From assembly GCA_035504415.1 (NCBI GenBank), contig DATJRY010000011.1, positions 62,001 to 126,000 on the forward strand: a stretch of DNA of 64,000 bases. Reading direction: 5' to 3'. The notes beneath the pieces are model-generated. The model ran no database searches. It was not told the origin of the DNA and saw only the letters and a list, made by a program, of their open reading frames with translations. The DNA comes from Candidatus Sulfotelmatobacter sp. (GTDB lineage: Bacteria; Vulcanimicrobiota; Vulcanimicrobiia; Vulcanimicrobiales; Vulcanimicrobiaceae). Of the stretch, positions 35,841 to 43,763 are shown piece after piece (the stretch's first letter is position 1; each line of letters opens with the position of its first letter). The position numbers were made by a program, and so were the translations under genes.

Positions 35841-36221
35841 TCATTTCTTAAACGGATGGATCAGGAAGTATGCGATGGCGAGCGGCAGCGCCAGAACGAC
35901 AAGAGCGCCGAGCCCGCGGATGAGCGACCACTCGAGCATCGCGAGGACGCCGTAGCTTTCGCCGGTGACGCCGAGGATAACGGCCGTACTCGCGAGCGAG
36001 CACGCAGCGTACGCGATGATGCCGCGGACGACGCCGACGCTGGCGATGTAGGCGAGGACGATCGCAATCAGAGACGGCCCGAGCTGTTCCACGAACCACA
36101 ATAGACCGAAATCCCCCCTCTCCAACACAGCCTCGGCCTCGCTTGCGATCGCCGTGAAAGCCGCGACGATGAAGACGATGAAGACGATGGAAACGGACTT
36201 ACGGTTCACGCGTACGATCAT
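35841..36221 (-). CDS. Membrane protein coupled to the methionine gamma-lyase-family gene
   Basis: A 126-aa protein with about four membrane helices (VSIVFIVFIVAAFTAI; LIAIVLAYIASVGVVRGIIAY; CSLASTAVILGVTG; LGALVVLALPLAIAYFLI). No family recognised. The ATG at 36221 overlaps the stop of the upstream gene (ATGA), so the two are probably made together; this is the main support that the gene is real. Confidence 0.65.
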   Translation of the reverse strand: MIVRVNRKSVSIVFIVFIVAAFTAIASEAEAVLERGDFGLLWFVEQLGPSLIAIVLAYIASVGVVRGIIAYAACSLASTAVILGVTGESYGVLAMLEWSLIRGLGALVVLALPLAIAYFLIHPFKK

Positions 36222-37468
36222 TCGAAGCGGCAGACCGCCTGGGCGGCCATGAGTGCGCCGAGGGCGGTGTGCTCGGCGGCCAGGCCGCCTTGGAGGTAGA
36301 CCTCATATGGTGGACGGAGCGGGGCGTCGCACGAGAGCTCGATCGTTGCGCCGCTGACGAACGAACCGCTCGACATGATGACGGGGTCGACGTAGCCGGG
36401 CACGGGGCCGGGTTCGGGTGCGAAGCGCGCGTTGATCGGCATCGCTTTTTGCAGGCCGCGCGCGAACGCGATCAGGCGCTCGGGCGTGCCGAGGCGGATG
36501 GCTTGGACGATATCGGTGCGGGCCTCGCCAGGAAGCGGGTCGACATCGACTCCTAGCTCCGCGAACAGGGCGGCGGCGAAGTCCAGCCCGCGCAGCGTCT
36601 CCGCGACGACCAGCGGCGCGTAGAACAATCCTTGCACGAGCGCGCGGCCGAAGCCCAGCGTCGGCCCAAGGCCGGCGCCGATGCCGGGGGCGAAGACGCG
36701 CGTCGCGATCTTTTCGATCGCGTCGGCGCGGCCCGCGAGATAGCCGCCGGCGGGTGCGAGGCCGCCACCGAGGTTCTTGATCAGCGAGCCGGCGATGACG
36801 TCGGCGCCGACCTCGAGCGGCTCGCGCTCTTCGACCAGCTCCCCGTAGCAGTTGTCGACGAACACCATCGCCGGTGCATGCGCGGCGCGCACGACCTCGA
36901 CGATTCGCGCGATCGCGTCGATCGTCAGCGAACGACGTGCGGCGTAGCCCCGCGAACGCTGCACGAAGACAACCGCCGGCCGCTGCGTGCGCGCGGCCTC
37001 GGCGAGGGCCGTGAGATCGGTGTCGCCTTCGGGCGTGCGCGCGACCTCGGCATAGCGCACACCGCGCGATGCGAGCGAGTACGGTGCGTCCGCGATCGCG
37101 TAGCGCAGCGTATCGTACGGCGCGCCGTTGGCCGCCAGCAGCGTTTCGCCTGACGGCACCAGGGCGTCGAGGCCGGCCACGATCGCGTGCGTTCCGCTCA
37201 CGATCGAGAGTCGCGCCAACACGCGCTCCGCGCCGAACAACCGGGCTAGGAGAGACTCGTACCGTTGGCGCGCGGCGTCGTCGTAGCCGTAGCCGGTCGT
37301 GCCGGCGAGGTCGCTCTCGGCGATCCCCTCGTCGAGGAACGCGCGCATCACGCGCGTGCGCACGCGCGCCGCGCGCGGTTCGCGGCGTTCGAGCCACGGT
37401 GCGGCGGCCTCCGCGGCGGTGCGCACGCGCGGATCGACGGTCAGGCCGTCCAGCAGCGCGTCGATCAT
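36218..37468 (-). CDS. Methionine gamma-lyase-family PLP protein (aluminium-resistance family)
   Basis: A 416-aa PLP enzyme of the Alum_res / YnbB group related to cystathionine and methionine gamma-lyases. Features: GTTGYGYDDAARQRYESLLARLFGAE, SGTHAIVAGLDALV, VFVQRSRGYAARRSLTI, AMVFVDNCYGELVEEREPLEVGADVIAGSLIKNLGGG with the PLP lysine, and PVIMSSGSFVSGATIELSCD. The biochemical role is not settled for the family. It is coupled to the PTS EIIC gene upstream (ATGA) and to the membrane protein downstream (ATGA). Confidence 0.9.
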   Translation of the reverse strand: MIDALLDGLTVDPRVRTAAEAAAPWLERREPRAARVRTRVMRAFLDEGIAESDLAGTTGYGYDDAARQRYESLLARLFGAERVLARLSIVSGTHAIVAGLDALVPSGETLLAANGAPYDTLRYAIADAPYSLASRGVRYAEVARTPEGDTDLTALAEAARTQRPAVVFVQRSRGYAARRSLTIDAIARIVEVVRAAHAPAMVFVDNCYGELVEEREPLEVGADVIAGSLIKNLGGGLAPAGGYLAGRADAIEKIATRVFAPGIGAGLGPTLGFGRALVQGLFYAPLVVAETLRGLDFAAALFAELGVDVDPLPGEARTDIVQAIRLGTPERLIAFARGLQKAMPINARFAPEPGPVPGYVDPVIMSSGSFVSGATIELSCDAPLRPPYEVYLQGGLAAEHTALGALMAAQAVCRFE

Positions 37469-38712
37469 GCGAGCTCCGCCTGCGCGCGCTCGTAGACGCG
37501 CACGAACGGTTGCCAGATCGCGCCGGCGATCACCAGGTTCGCCACCGCGAGCGCCACGGCGCGGCCGTCGAGCGTCGCCAGCCCGACGTTGAACAGCACC
37601 GGCACCGTCGATGGGATGTAGAAGATCGGCCGCCCGACCCAGCCCAGCGCAACGGCCGTGTACGTGATCGCCGCCAGCACGACCGGCGCGAGCACGAACG
37701 GCACCGCCAGGACCGGATTGTAGATCAGCGGCAACCCGAAGATGACCGGTTCGTTGACGTTGAGCAGCGACGGCACGACGGTCGCGTAGGCGAACTTGCG
37801 CAGCCGCGGGACCCGCGAGCGCAACAGCAGCAGCACCAGCGGCAGCGTCGCGCCGACCCCGCCGGGGAAGATGAATAGGAACGTCGAGACCACGACGATG
37901 TGCGGGAGCGGCTCGTGGTGCGCGTAGGCGGCCGTGTTCGCGAACTGCAGACTGGTGTACGCCGGCAGCACCAGCGCCGCCATCAGCGCCGGGCCGTGGA
38001 TGCCGACCAGCCACAAGACCGACTCGATCGCCGCGAGCGCGGCCAGCGCGACAAAGCCGTCGCCCAGCGTCGCCAGCGGCGCCAACGCTCGCGCGAGCGC
38101 GCCCGCGACGGAGACGTGTAGCGCGAACAGCACGCCGAACCCCGTCAGCGCACCGAGCGCGCCGACCAACGTGCCGACCGGCGGACCGAAGCGCTCACGC
38201 CCGTAGTGCAGCGCCGTGGCCGTCGCCAGACAGACGACGATGGCCGTGAACAATCCGCTGGCGCCGAGCGTGCGCGCGAAGTCGTCGAAGGAGCCGAGCG
38301 CGGCGCGCGGCAACGAGAGCGCGAAGGCGATCAGCGTCGTCGCGACCAGCGGGATCAGCGGCAACCCGGTCCGCCGCGCGAGCCGCACCGAGAGCACCAG
38401 CACCGTCGCGACCGAGGCGATGGCGAACGCGGGTGCGATGCCGCTCAGCAGCCGGCGCGGAACGAGGTTCCAGGCCTGCGGCGGCGCCAGGGCCAGCTGG
38501 GCGAGCAACGCGACGACCGCGACGGCGAAGGCCACCGGCAGGGTCTCGCGCAGCGCCAGCACGGCCGGCGCTTGCGCGAAGCGCTGGGCGTAGGGCGCGA
38601 CCGCGCGCTCCAGGCGCGCGACGACGCCGTCGCCGGCCGGGAACGCGAGGCTGCGTTCCGGCGGGTCAGAGTCTTCGGATGACCGCCTCGACGCGACCGA
38701 CGATGGTGACAT
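37465..38712 (-). CDS. PTS EIIC permease, cellobiose/lactose type, without EIIA or EIIB
   Basis: A 415-aa polytopic protein with ~10 membrane helices. The signature LLNVNEPVIFGLPLIYNPVLAVPF is the EIIC substrate-site motif of the lactose/cellobiose PTS family (NEP-IFGxPI). GIHGPALMAAL is the conserved helix-loop. No EIIA, EIIB, EI or HPr is nearby, so phosphotransfer is uncertain and it may work as a non-PTS permease. ATG 38712 lies within lexA (47-base overlap). Confidence 0.85.
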   Translation of the reverse strand: MSPSSVASRRSSEDSDPPERSLAFPAGDGVVARLERAVAPYAQRFAQAPAVLALRETLPVAFAVAVVALLAQLALAPPQAWNLVPRRLLSGIAPAFAIASVATVLVLSVRLARRTGLPLIPLVATTLIAFALSLPRAALGSFDDFARTLGASGLFTAIVVCLATATALHYGRERFGPPVGTLVGALGALTGFGVLFALHVSVAGALARALAPLATLGDGFVALAALAAIESVLWLVGIHGPALMAALVLPAYTSLQFANTAAYAHHEPLPHIVVVSTFLFIFPGGVGATLPLVLLLLRSRVPRLRKFAYATVVPSLLNVNEPVIFGLPLIYNPVLAVPFVLAPVVLAAITYTAVALGWVGRPIFYIPSTVPVLFNVGLATLDGRAVALAVANLVIAGAIWQPFVRVYERAQAELA

Positions 38713-39280
38713 CGTCGGCGTAGATTGGCGCCATCGCCGCGTTCTCCGGCTGGAGCCGGAACCGGCCGTCCTCGCGGTAGAAGCGCTTGACGGTCGCCTC
38801 GCCGTCGATCATCGCGACGACGATCTCGCCGTTGTGCGCCGTCGGCTGCGGCTCGACCACGATCAGGTCGCCGTCCAGGATCGCGGCCTCGATCATCGAG
38901 TCGCCCTTGACCCGCAGCATGAAGCCGCCCTTACGCGGCGCCCAATCGGCCGGCAGCACGAAGTTGTCCTCGAGGTTCTCGGCGGCCGTGATCGGTACGC
39001 CGGCGGCCACGCGGCCGACGATCGGCAGCGTCACCGACGGCACCATGGGCGGCTCGTCGCCCGTGCGCGGCGCCACGAGCGCGCGCGGCTTGGTGGGATC
39101 GCGCTTGAGCAGCCCGCGCCGCTCGAGCGTCTTGAGGTGCGATTGCACCGTCGAGGACGAGGAGAGCCCGACCCGCTCTCCGATCTCGCGCACCGACGGT
39201 GGGTAGCCCCGCTCGGCCGTGAAGGAACGGATCACCTCGAGGATGCGCTGCTGTTTCTCCGTCGTGGCCCGCTCGGCCAT
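38666..39280 (-). CDS. lexA: SOS repressor LexA
   Basis: A 204-aa LexA. The winged-helix domain has PPSVREIGERVGLSSSSTVQSHLKTLERRGLL. The self-cleavage site is Ala93-Gly94 (RVAAGVP). Catalytic Ser128 (GDSM) and Lys165 (ATVKRF) form the dyad of the S24 domain. Length and spacing are normal. It represses SOS genes and probably itself: a LexA box overlaps its -35 at 39398-39403. The EIIC gene begins inside its 3' end. Confidence 0.97.
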   Translation of the reverse strand: MAERATTEKQQRILEVIRSFTAERGYPPSVREIGERVGLSSSSTVQSHLKTLERRGLLKRDPTKPRALVAPRTGDEPPMVPSVTLPIVGRVAAGVPITAAENLEDNFVLPADWAPRKGGFMLRVKGDSMIEAAILDGDLIVVEPQPTAHNGEIVVAMIDGEATVKRFYREDGRFRLQPENAAMAPIYADDVTIVGRVEAVIRRL

Positions 39281-39373
39281 CCCGACCTCCTCATGCAGAA
39301 TGCCACCCAGTAGGCATAGCGCTCTGCGACGCTGCCATCGGCGGCCACACCCGTGACCGTCGCCATTGCCGCG

Positions 39374-39403
39374 ATCCTACCATAGGTACGGCCATGGAAG
39401 CAA
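39374..39403 (-). promoter_or_regulatory. lexA promoter
   Basis: On the minus strand TTGCTT (39403-39398) and TAGGAT (39379-39374) with an 18-base spacer. The -10 is 93 bases upstream of the lexA ATG. The -35 shares bases 39401-39403 with the LexA box at 39401-39414. Confidence 0.65.
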
Positions 39404-39414
39404 ACATACGTTCG
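39401..39414. promoter_or_regulatory. LexA box 1
   Basis: CAAACATACGTTCG: one mismatch from the Gram-positive-type LexA site CGAAC-N4-GTTCG. It overlaps the -35 of the lexA promoter. Confidence 0.75.
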
Positions 39415-39422
39415 AAATACTC

Positions 39423-39452
39423 TTGACGGAAGGTCCCTCGTCTTGGTACCAT
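39423..39452 (+). promoter_or_regulatory. Promoter of the LysM gene
   Basis: TTGACG (39423-39428) and TACCAT (39447-39452) with an 18-base spacer. The start point expected near 39459 touches LexA box 2. Confidence 0.55.
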
Positions 39453-39460
39453 ATGGGGGA

Positions 39461-39474
39461 CGAACGAACGTTCG
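39461..39474. promoter_or_regulatory. LexA box 2
   Basis: CGAACGAACGTTCG matches the palindromic consensus CGAAC-N4-GTTCG exactly. It lies just downstream of the LysM-gene -10, where bound LexA would block transcription. Confidence 0.85.
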
Positions 39475-39507
39475 CCGCTATATCTAGGGATTGGAGCGAA
39501 GCTGACG

Positions 39508-39792
39508 ATGCGCGTGACCACTCGACGGAAGCCGACCCTGATGCCGCTGGTCGCGCTGGCCGCACTCGGCCTCTCGGTGACGCTCCCGGTCCTCTCGACC
39601 TCCGTCCACGCCGCTTCGCCCGTCGCGTACACGAACGTGACGGTCCGCCCCGGCGACACGGTCTGGTCGCTCGCCGAGCGCCGCACGGCTGCAGGCGGCG
39701 ACGTGCAGAGCACCGTCGACGCGATCCTGACTGCGAACCACCTCGGCGCCGCGAACCTGAGCGTCGGCCAGCACCTGCGGGTCCCGCAGTAG
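39508..39792 (+). CDS. YneA-like LysM cell-division suppressor (SOS-regulated)
   Basis: A 94-aa protein: a membrane/signal segment at ~12-34 (LMPLVALAALGLSVTLPVL), a short linker, and one LysM domain at ~43-92 (NVTVRPGDTVWSLAERR, then VDAILTANHLGAANLSVGQHLRVP). This is the build of Bacillus YneA and of mycobacterial Rv2719c, which are SOS-induced, divergent from or beside lexA and block division or act on the wall. The promoter and LexA boxes between it and lexA support the same role. It ends at a strong terminator. Confidence 0.85.
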   Translation: MRVTTRRKPTLMPLVALAALGLSVTLPVLSTSVHAASPVAYTNVTVRPGDTVWSLAERRTAAGGDVQSTVDAILTANHLGAANLSVGQHLRVPQ

Positions 39793-39818
39793 ACTCTGGC
39801 CCGGCGCCAAGCCGGACG

Positions 39819-39844
39819 AGCCCCGCGATATCGCGGGGCTTTTT
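39819..39844 (+). terminator. Intrinsic terminator after the LysM gene
   Basis: A 10-bp perfect stem (39819-39828 with 39831-39840) around TA, followed by TTTTC. It lies 26 bases past the stop. Confidence 0.85.
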
Positions 39845-39875
39845 CATGTCCACATGCGCCCCGCGTGTCGCGGGC

Positions 39876-39910
39876 AACAAAAGAGGCGCCCGGCCGAAGC
39901 CGGACGCCTC
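39876..39910 (-). terminator. Intrinsic terminator of the receptor gene
   Basis: On the minus strand a GC-rich stem (39910-39899 with 39894-39883, one G-U-type mismatch) with a TTCG loop is followed by TTTTGTTG. It lies 24 bases past the receptor stop. Confidence 0.8.
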
Positions 39911-39934
39911 TCGCGTCGTGCTACGCGACTCGGG

Positions 39935-42900
39935 TCAGACCTTGACCCGCGCCTCGAAGTACATGGTGAACGGGAAGCCCGTCAACGGGAACCCGCCGAA
40001 CGACGGGGCGTACGGGTACTTCAACAGCGGCTGAATCACGTCGCCGGGGTTGTAGTTGTTCCCGATCGGCTGGATCGCGCCGCCACCGACGACGCCATAG
40101 CCACAGGCACCGGCGACCGCCCACGGCACCGACGACCCACCGAAGCAGTGGGTGTAGATGTTCGCGAACGTCCCCACGAGCGTCACGCGCGGCGAGACGT
40201 CGTAGCTGGCCTGCAGGTTGAGGCTGACGTAGTTGGGGTTGACGTACGACCCGATCCCGTCGAACACGCCGGTGTACGTATCCGGGATCGGCACCGTGAA
40301 CGTGCTGCCACACGTCGTGACGTCGTAGCGGGTCGTTCCGGGGAGCGCGCCCGTGCACGTGTCAGGCGCGACGCCTGACTCCGTCAGCGGCGCTCCGTAC
40401 CGCTCGCCACCGACGAACTGCATCGCCGGGGTCAACGCGAGCCGATTGTGCTTGTACTGCACCATCAACGTCGCCACGTATGGAGCCCCGTACGCGTCGT
40501 ACGACGACCCGATACCACCCGGGAAGATGTCGAAGGTCGGGAAGTCCGCGTTGTCGTTGATCAGCGACTGCACCGGGCTGTTCCAGTACGGGTTCGCGAC
40601 CGAACCCGTTGGACATGCGCCGCCCGCTCCGGCCGCCACGCCGACTCCAGCAAGGTAGCACGGGTACGCCACGGAGGTACCGGCGCCGCCATCGGTCAGA
40701 CCGCCGGCGCACTTCGGCGACGTCGGATTGGCCTGGCAGAACGAAGTGTAGATGTTGTAGTTCTTGATGTTGGCGTTGAGCTGCGAGAGGATCGTGCCCG
40801 CACCGTTCGGCAGCTCACCGTACTGGATGTAGCTGTTGGTGTAGGTGAAGCTCAGCCGCCCGGCCCAACCGTTCCGCGCGAAATCGCCCTTGTCGATTTC
40901 GAGCTCGATCCCGTCCGACGTCTGATGACCGACGTTCAGACCGGAGACGAAGCCCTGCTTCTGGTTCAGGAAGAAATCCTGAATCTGGTTCTGGGTGCTG
41001 CGGTAGAACGGTGAGAACTTCAACGACCAGCCGGTGCTGCCGAACTGGTGCTCGATCGAACCGTCGATGTTGTTCGAGACTTCCGGCTGCACCGGGTGAT
41101 CCGGCGTGTCGAAACCGAGCGTGTTGAAGCCGTAGACGTTGTACAGCGAGTTCGGCGCGTCCGGCTGCAGGAAGTTGTACTGCTCGAACGCCGTGTTCGG
41201 CGCCTGAGCGTACCGCCCATAGCTGACACGCAGAACCGTGAGGGGATCGAGCGTGTACGTCGCCCCGATGCGTGGCTGGAGCTCGTTGTACGAGGCCGTC
41301 GACGCCGCCGAGGCGGTGAAGTTGGCGGGTACACTTCCGGCCGGACACGCCCCACCGGCGACCGCCCGCTGAACGAGCTGGTTACCCGGCGTCGTCACGC
41401 AATACGACTCGTTGAACGCGTTGTAGAACAACGTGCGCGCGCCGGACCCGAGCGTCGACGGGAGATCGAACGTGAAGTCGTCGTAGCGCAAGCCGAGGTT
41501 GATGTTCAGCCGCGAGGTCGGCGTCCAGGTGTCCGTGATCGAGAACGCGCTGAACTTCGGCACGACGGTGTTGTAGGTTGCCGTCGGCCCACCGGCCACG
41601 ACGACGTATTGGCACGGACCCGTGCCGCACGTCCCGGTCGCCGGCGTCACGGTCCCGCCTTCGGCGTCACCGATGGTGAACGCGTTGAACGCGGGCACGC
41701 CGCCGACGACGTTGCCGGCACCGAAGTTGCAGCCCACGTAGGCAACACCGCCGGCGCCGTAGCAGGTCCCGTTATACGGGTTGCTGCCGTTGACCATATA
41801 GCCGGCATACGTGCCGGGTTGATTGGCGTAGAACGAGTTGTTGTCGCGGACCGACGTCGCGGTCGTGTAGTTGCCCTGTACCGTCAACAGGTGCTGCGAG
41901 TTGAGCTGATCGGAGAACTCGAGGCTCAGACCACGGGTGTGGCTGCTCAGCTCGTAGTCCGGCGACGCGACCCCGAGGTAGTCGTCGTACGTCGTGTCCG
42001 GCCCGTTCTCGAACCAGTGCGAGTAGTACGTGTAGCCGTACACGCGCAAGAACGCGCTGGTGCCGAAGTTGTGCTGGTACTGGACTTTGACGATCGACTG
42101 ATCGTTGTCCAGCGTGTCGGACTCGTTCGGCGGAATGTTCGAGAACTCGTCGCGACCCTGCGGCGAGGACGGGAAGAGGTACTGAGACGCGCCGCCGCCG
42201 GTGTACGTCTGCGGGAGGACCGTCCCGTACGGGATCAGCATCTGCTGCGCGTCGATGAACACCGGCGGGATGCCGATGTCGGTGAGGTAGTTCGTACCGC
42301 CCAGATCGTCGGGGGCGTCGTAGAACGTGCTCAGCAGGTGGCTGTTGTCGTACAGCACCTGGACGTCGTCCTTGTTGCCGTCCTTCTGCGGGATCCCGAA
42401 GTGGAAGTTCAGGACCGCGTCACGCTGCAGCTGTTCCTTCTGCGCGTAGCCGTTGAATGGCCCGAGGACGTACGCCGGGGTCGTGCCGCCGTTCGTGTAG
42501 TCGGCGCCCCCGGGCCCGTTGCACGTCGCCGCGTAGAAGTAGCCGGCCGACCCGGGCGCCTGGCACGGGGCGAGCTCGGGGCCGTAGTTTTGGCTGAGTC
42601 CCGCGCCGTTGAACGGGTCGACGTAGCGGAAGGTCTGGTCGTAGCCGCCGATGCCGCCGTAGTACGAGAACGTACGCGACGGGTTGACGCCGCCCGTCTC
42701 GAAGGCGAGGCGGTTGTACAGGGTCGGCGTGCCGATCGCCAGGTCGAGCGACTTGTACGGCGGCGCCGTACCGGTGCGGATGACTTGGTTGATGTAGCCC
42801 GAGAGCGAGTCGCCTTCCGAGTTGGCCGGCGGCGCGCCCGTATAGACCTGGACTTCTTGCTGGCCGAGCGAGGACAGCGAGGTCGACGGATAGTTGTCGA

Positions 42901-43546
42901 ACGAGCGGTTGATCGGAACGCCGTCGAACTCGTAGCCGATCTGGTCGTAGTCGCCGCCGCGGATGCTGAGCGACGCTCCGGCACCGATGTAACCGTTCTG
43001 GTTGGGCGCGACGAACACGCCCGGAACGGTCGAGATGGCCGACCAAGCGCTGTTCAGCGTGCCGCCGCCGTTGACGCCCGACGCCTTGTCTTGCAGCGTC
43101 GAGTTGATCGAGTACACGTCTGCCGTCGTACCGGGCTTGACCAGCGCGGTCGAGGAGCGAGAGGTGACGGAACCGATCGTCTTCAGCTTAAGTGGCTGAC
43201 CGAGCGTGAGCGAGATGGTCTGGTCCGCTTGGACCGTGATCCCACTTTGGACCACCTGGTCGCGCGAGGACGTCGCCTCGACGCTGACCGCGTACGTGTC
43301 CGGTGCGAGCGAGAGGAACACGAAGCGTCCCCCCGCGTCGGTCGTCGTGGTCGAGCTCTGCGACGGGCTCACCGCGGTGACGCGTGCGCCGGCGATGGCG
43401 CTTTTGGTGACCGGGTCCTGCACGGTCCCCGAGATCGTCCCTGTCGTACCTGCCAGAACGCTTGCTGTTCCCTGGAGGACGAACGAGACACCCACGAGGA
43501 GGGCGAGGAGCGCCCGCTTCACCCGATTGGGATAAGCCATAGGCAC
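39935..43546 (-). CDS. TonB-dependent receptor with N-terminal carboxypeptidase-regulatory-like domain (1)
   Basis: A 1203-aa outer-membrane protein. Signal peptide at ~8-33 (ALLALLVGVSFVLQGTASVLA). A CarboxypepD-reg-like beta-sandwich at ~35-115 (GTISGTVQDPVTKSAIAGARV). A plug at ~150-270 with SLSIRGGDYDQIGYEFDGVPINRS and SLGQQEVQVYTG. Then a large beta-barrel ending MYFEARVKV. It resembles the SusC/Oar-like TBDR group, probably importing a large or bound substrate with TonB energy. Sixteen cysteines, mostly in loop-like pairs, are unusual. GTG 43546 or ATG 43540 starts it. It is the second of two tandem paralogues. Confidence 0.9.
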   Translation of the reverse strand: MPMAYPNRVKRALLALLVGVSFVLQGTASVLAGTTGTISGTVQDPVTKSAIAGARVTAVSPSQSSTTTTDAGGRFVFLSLAPDTYAVSVEATSSRDQVVQSGITVQADQTISLTLGQPLKLKTIGSVTSRSSTALVKPGTTADVYSINSTLQDKASGVNGGGTLNSAWSAISTVPGVFVAPNQNGYIGAGASLSIRGGDYDQIGYEFDGVPINRSFDNYPSTSLSSLGQQEVQVYTGAPPANSEGDSLSGYINQVIRTGTAPPYKSLDLAIGTPTLYNRLAFETGGVNPSRTFSYYGGIGGYDQTFRYVDPFNGAGLSQNYGPELAPCQAPGSAGYFYAATCNGPGGADYTNGGTTPAYVLGPFNGYAQKEQLQRDAVLNFHFGIPQKDGNKDDVQVLYDNSHLLSTFYDAPDDLGGTNYLTDIGIPPVFIDAQQMLIPYGTVLPQTYTGGGASQYLFPSSPQGRDEFSNIPPNESDTLDNDQSIVKVQYQHNFGTSAFLRVYGYTYYSHWFENGPDTTYDDYLGVASPDYELSSHTRGLSLEFSDQLNSQHLLTVQGNYTTATSVRDNNSFYANQPGTYAGYMVNGSNPYNGTCYGAGGVAYVGCNFGAGNVVGGVPAFNAFTIGDAEGGTVTPATGTCGTGPCQYVVVAGGPTATYNTVVPKFSAFSITDTWTPTSRLNINLGLRYDDFTFDLPSTLGSGARTLFYNAFNESYCVTTPGNQLVQRAVAGGACPAGSVPANFTASAASTASYNELQPRIGATYTLDPLTVLRVSYGRYAQAPNTAFEQYNFLQPDAPNSLYNVYGFNTLGFDTPDHPVQPEVSNNIDGSIEHQFGSTGWSLKFSPFYRSTQNQIQDFFLNQKQGFVSGLNVGHQTSDGIELEIDKGDFARNGWAGRLSFTYTNSYIQYGELPNGAGTILSQLNANIKNYNIYTSFCQANPTSPKCAGGLTDGGAGTSVAYPCYLAGVGVAAGAGGACPTGSVANPYWNSPVQSLINDNADFPTFDIFPGGIGSSYDAYGAPYVATLMVQYKHNRLALTPAMQFVGGERYGAPLTESGVAPDTCTGALPGTTRYDVTTCGSTFTVPIPDTYTGVFDGIGSYVNPNYVSLNLQASYDVSPRVTLVGTFANIYTHCFGGSSVPWAVAGACGYGVVGGGAIQPIGNNYNPGDVIQPLLKYPYAPSFGGFPLTGFPFTMYFEARVKV

Positions 43547-43714
43547 CCATTCCTTTCGAAAGGGCGAGTGGAGCCGTCAGGCCTTTGCCCGCGGCTTGCC
43601 AGCCATTTCTCAGGGTCCCCCCTGGTGTCCCCCTGTGCATTTAGTTAAAAGGTCGGCCGCTACCGTTGGCCGGCCCCCGCTTGCCGCTTCCCCGACAAAA
43701 GTCGCAAGACAGGA

Positions 43715-43740
43715 AGGGCCGGCGCCGGAACGCCGACCCT
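43715..43740 (-). terminator. Possible terminator between the two receptor genes
   Basis: On the minus strand a 10-bp stem (43740-43731 with 43724-43715, one G-U pair) and six-base loop lie 24 bases past the upstream receptor stop. The following TCCTGTCTTG is only partly T-rich. Confidence 0.45.
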
Positions 43741-43763
43741 CCCCCTGCGTCCTGGGGCCGGGT

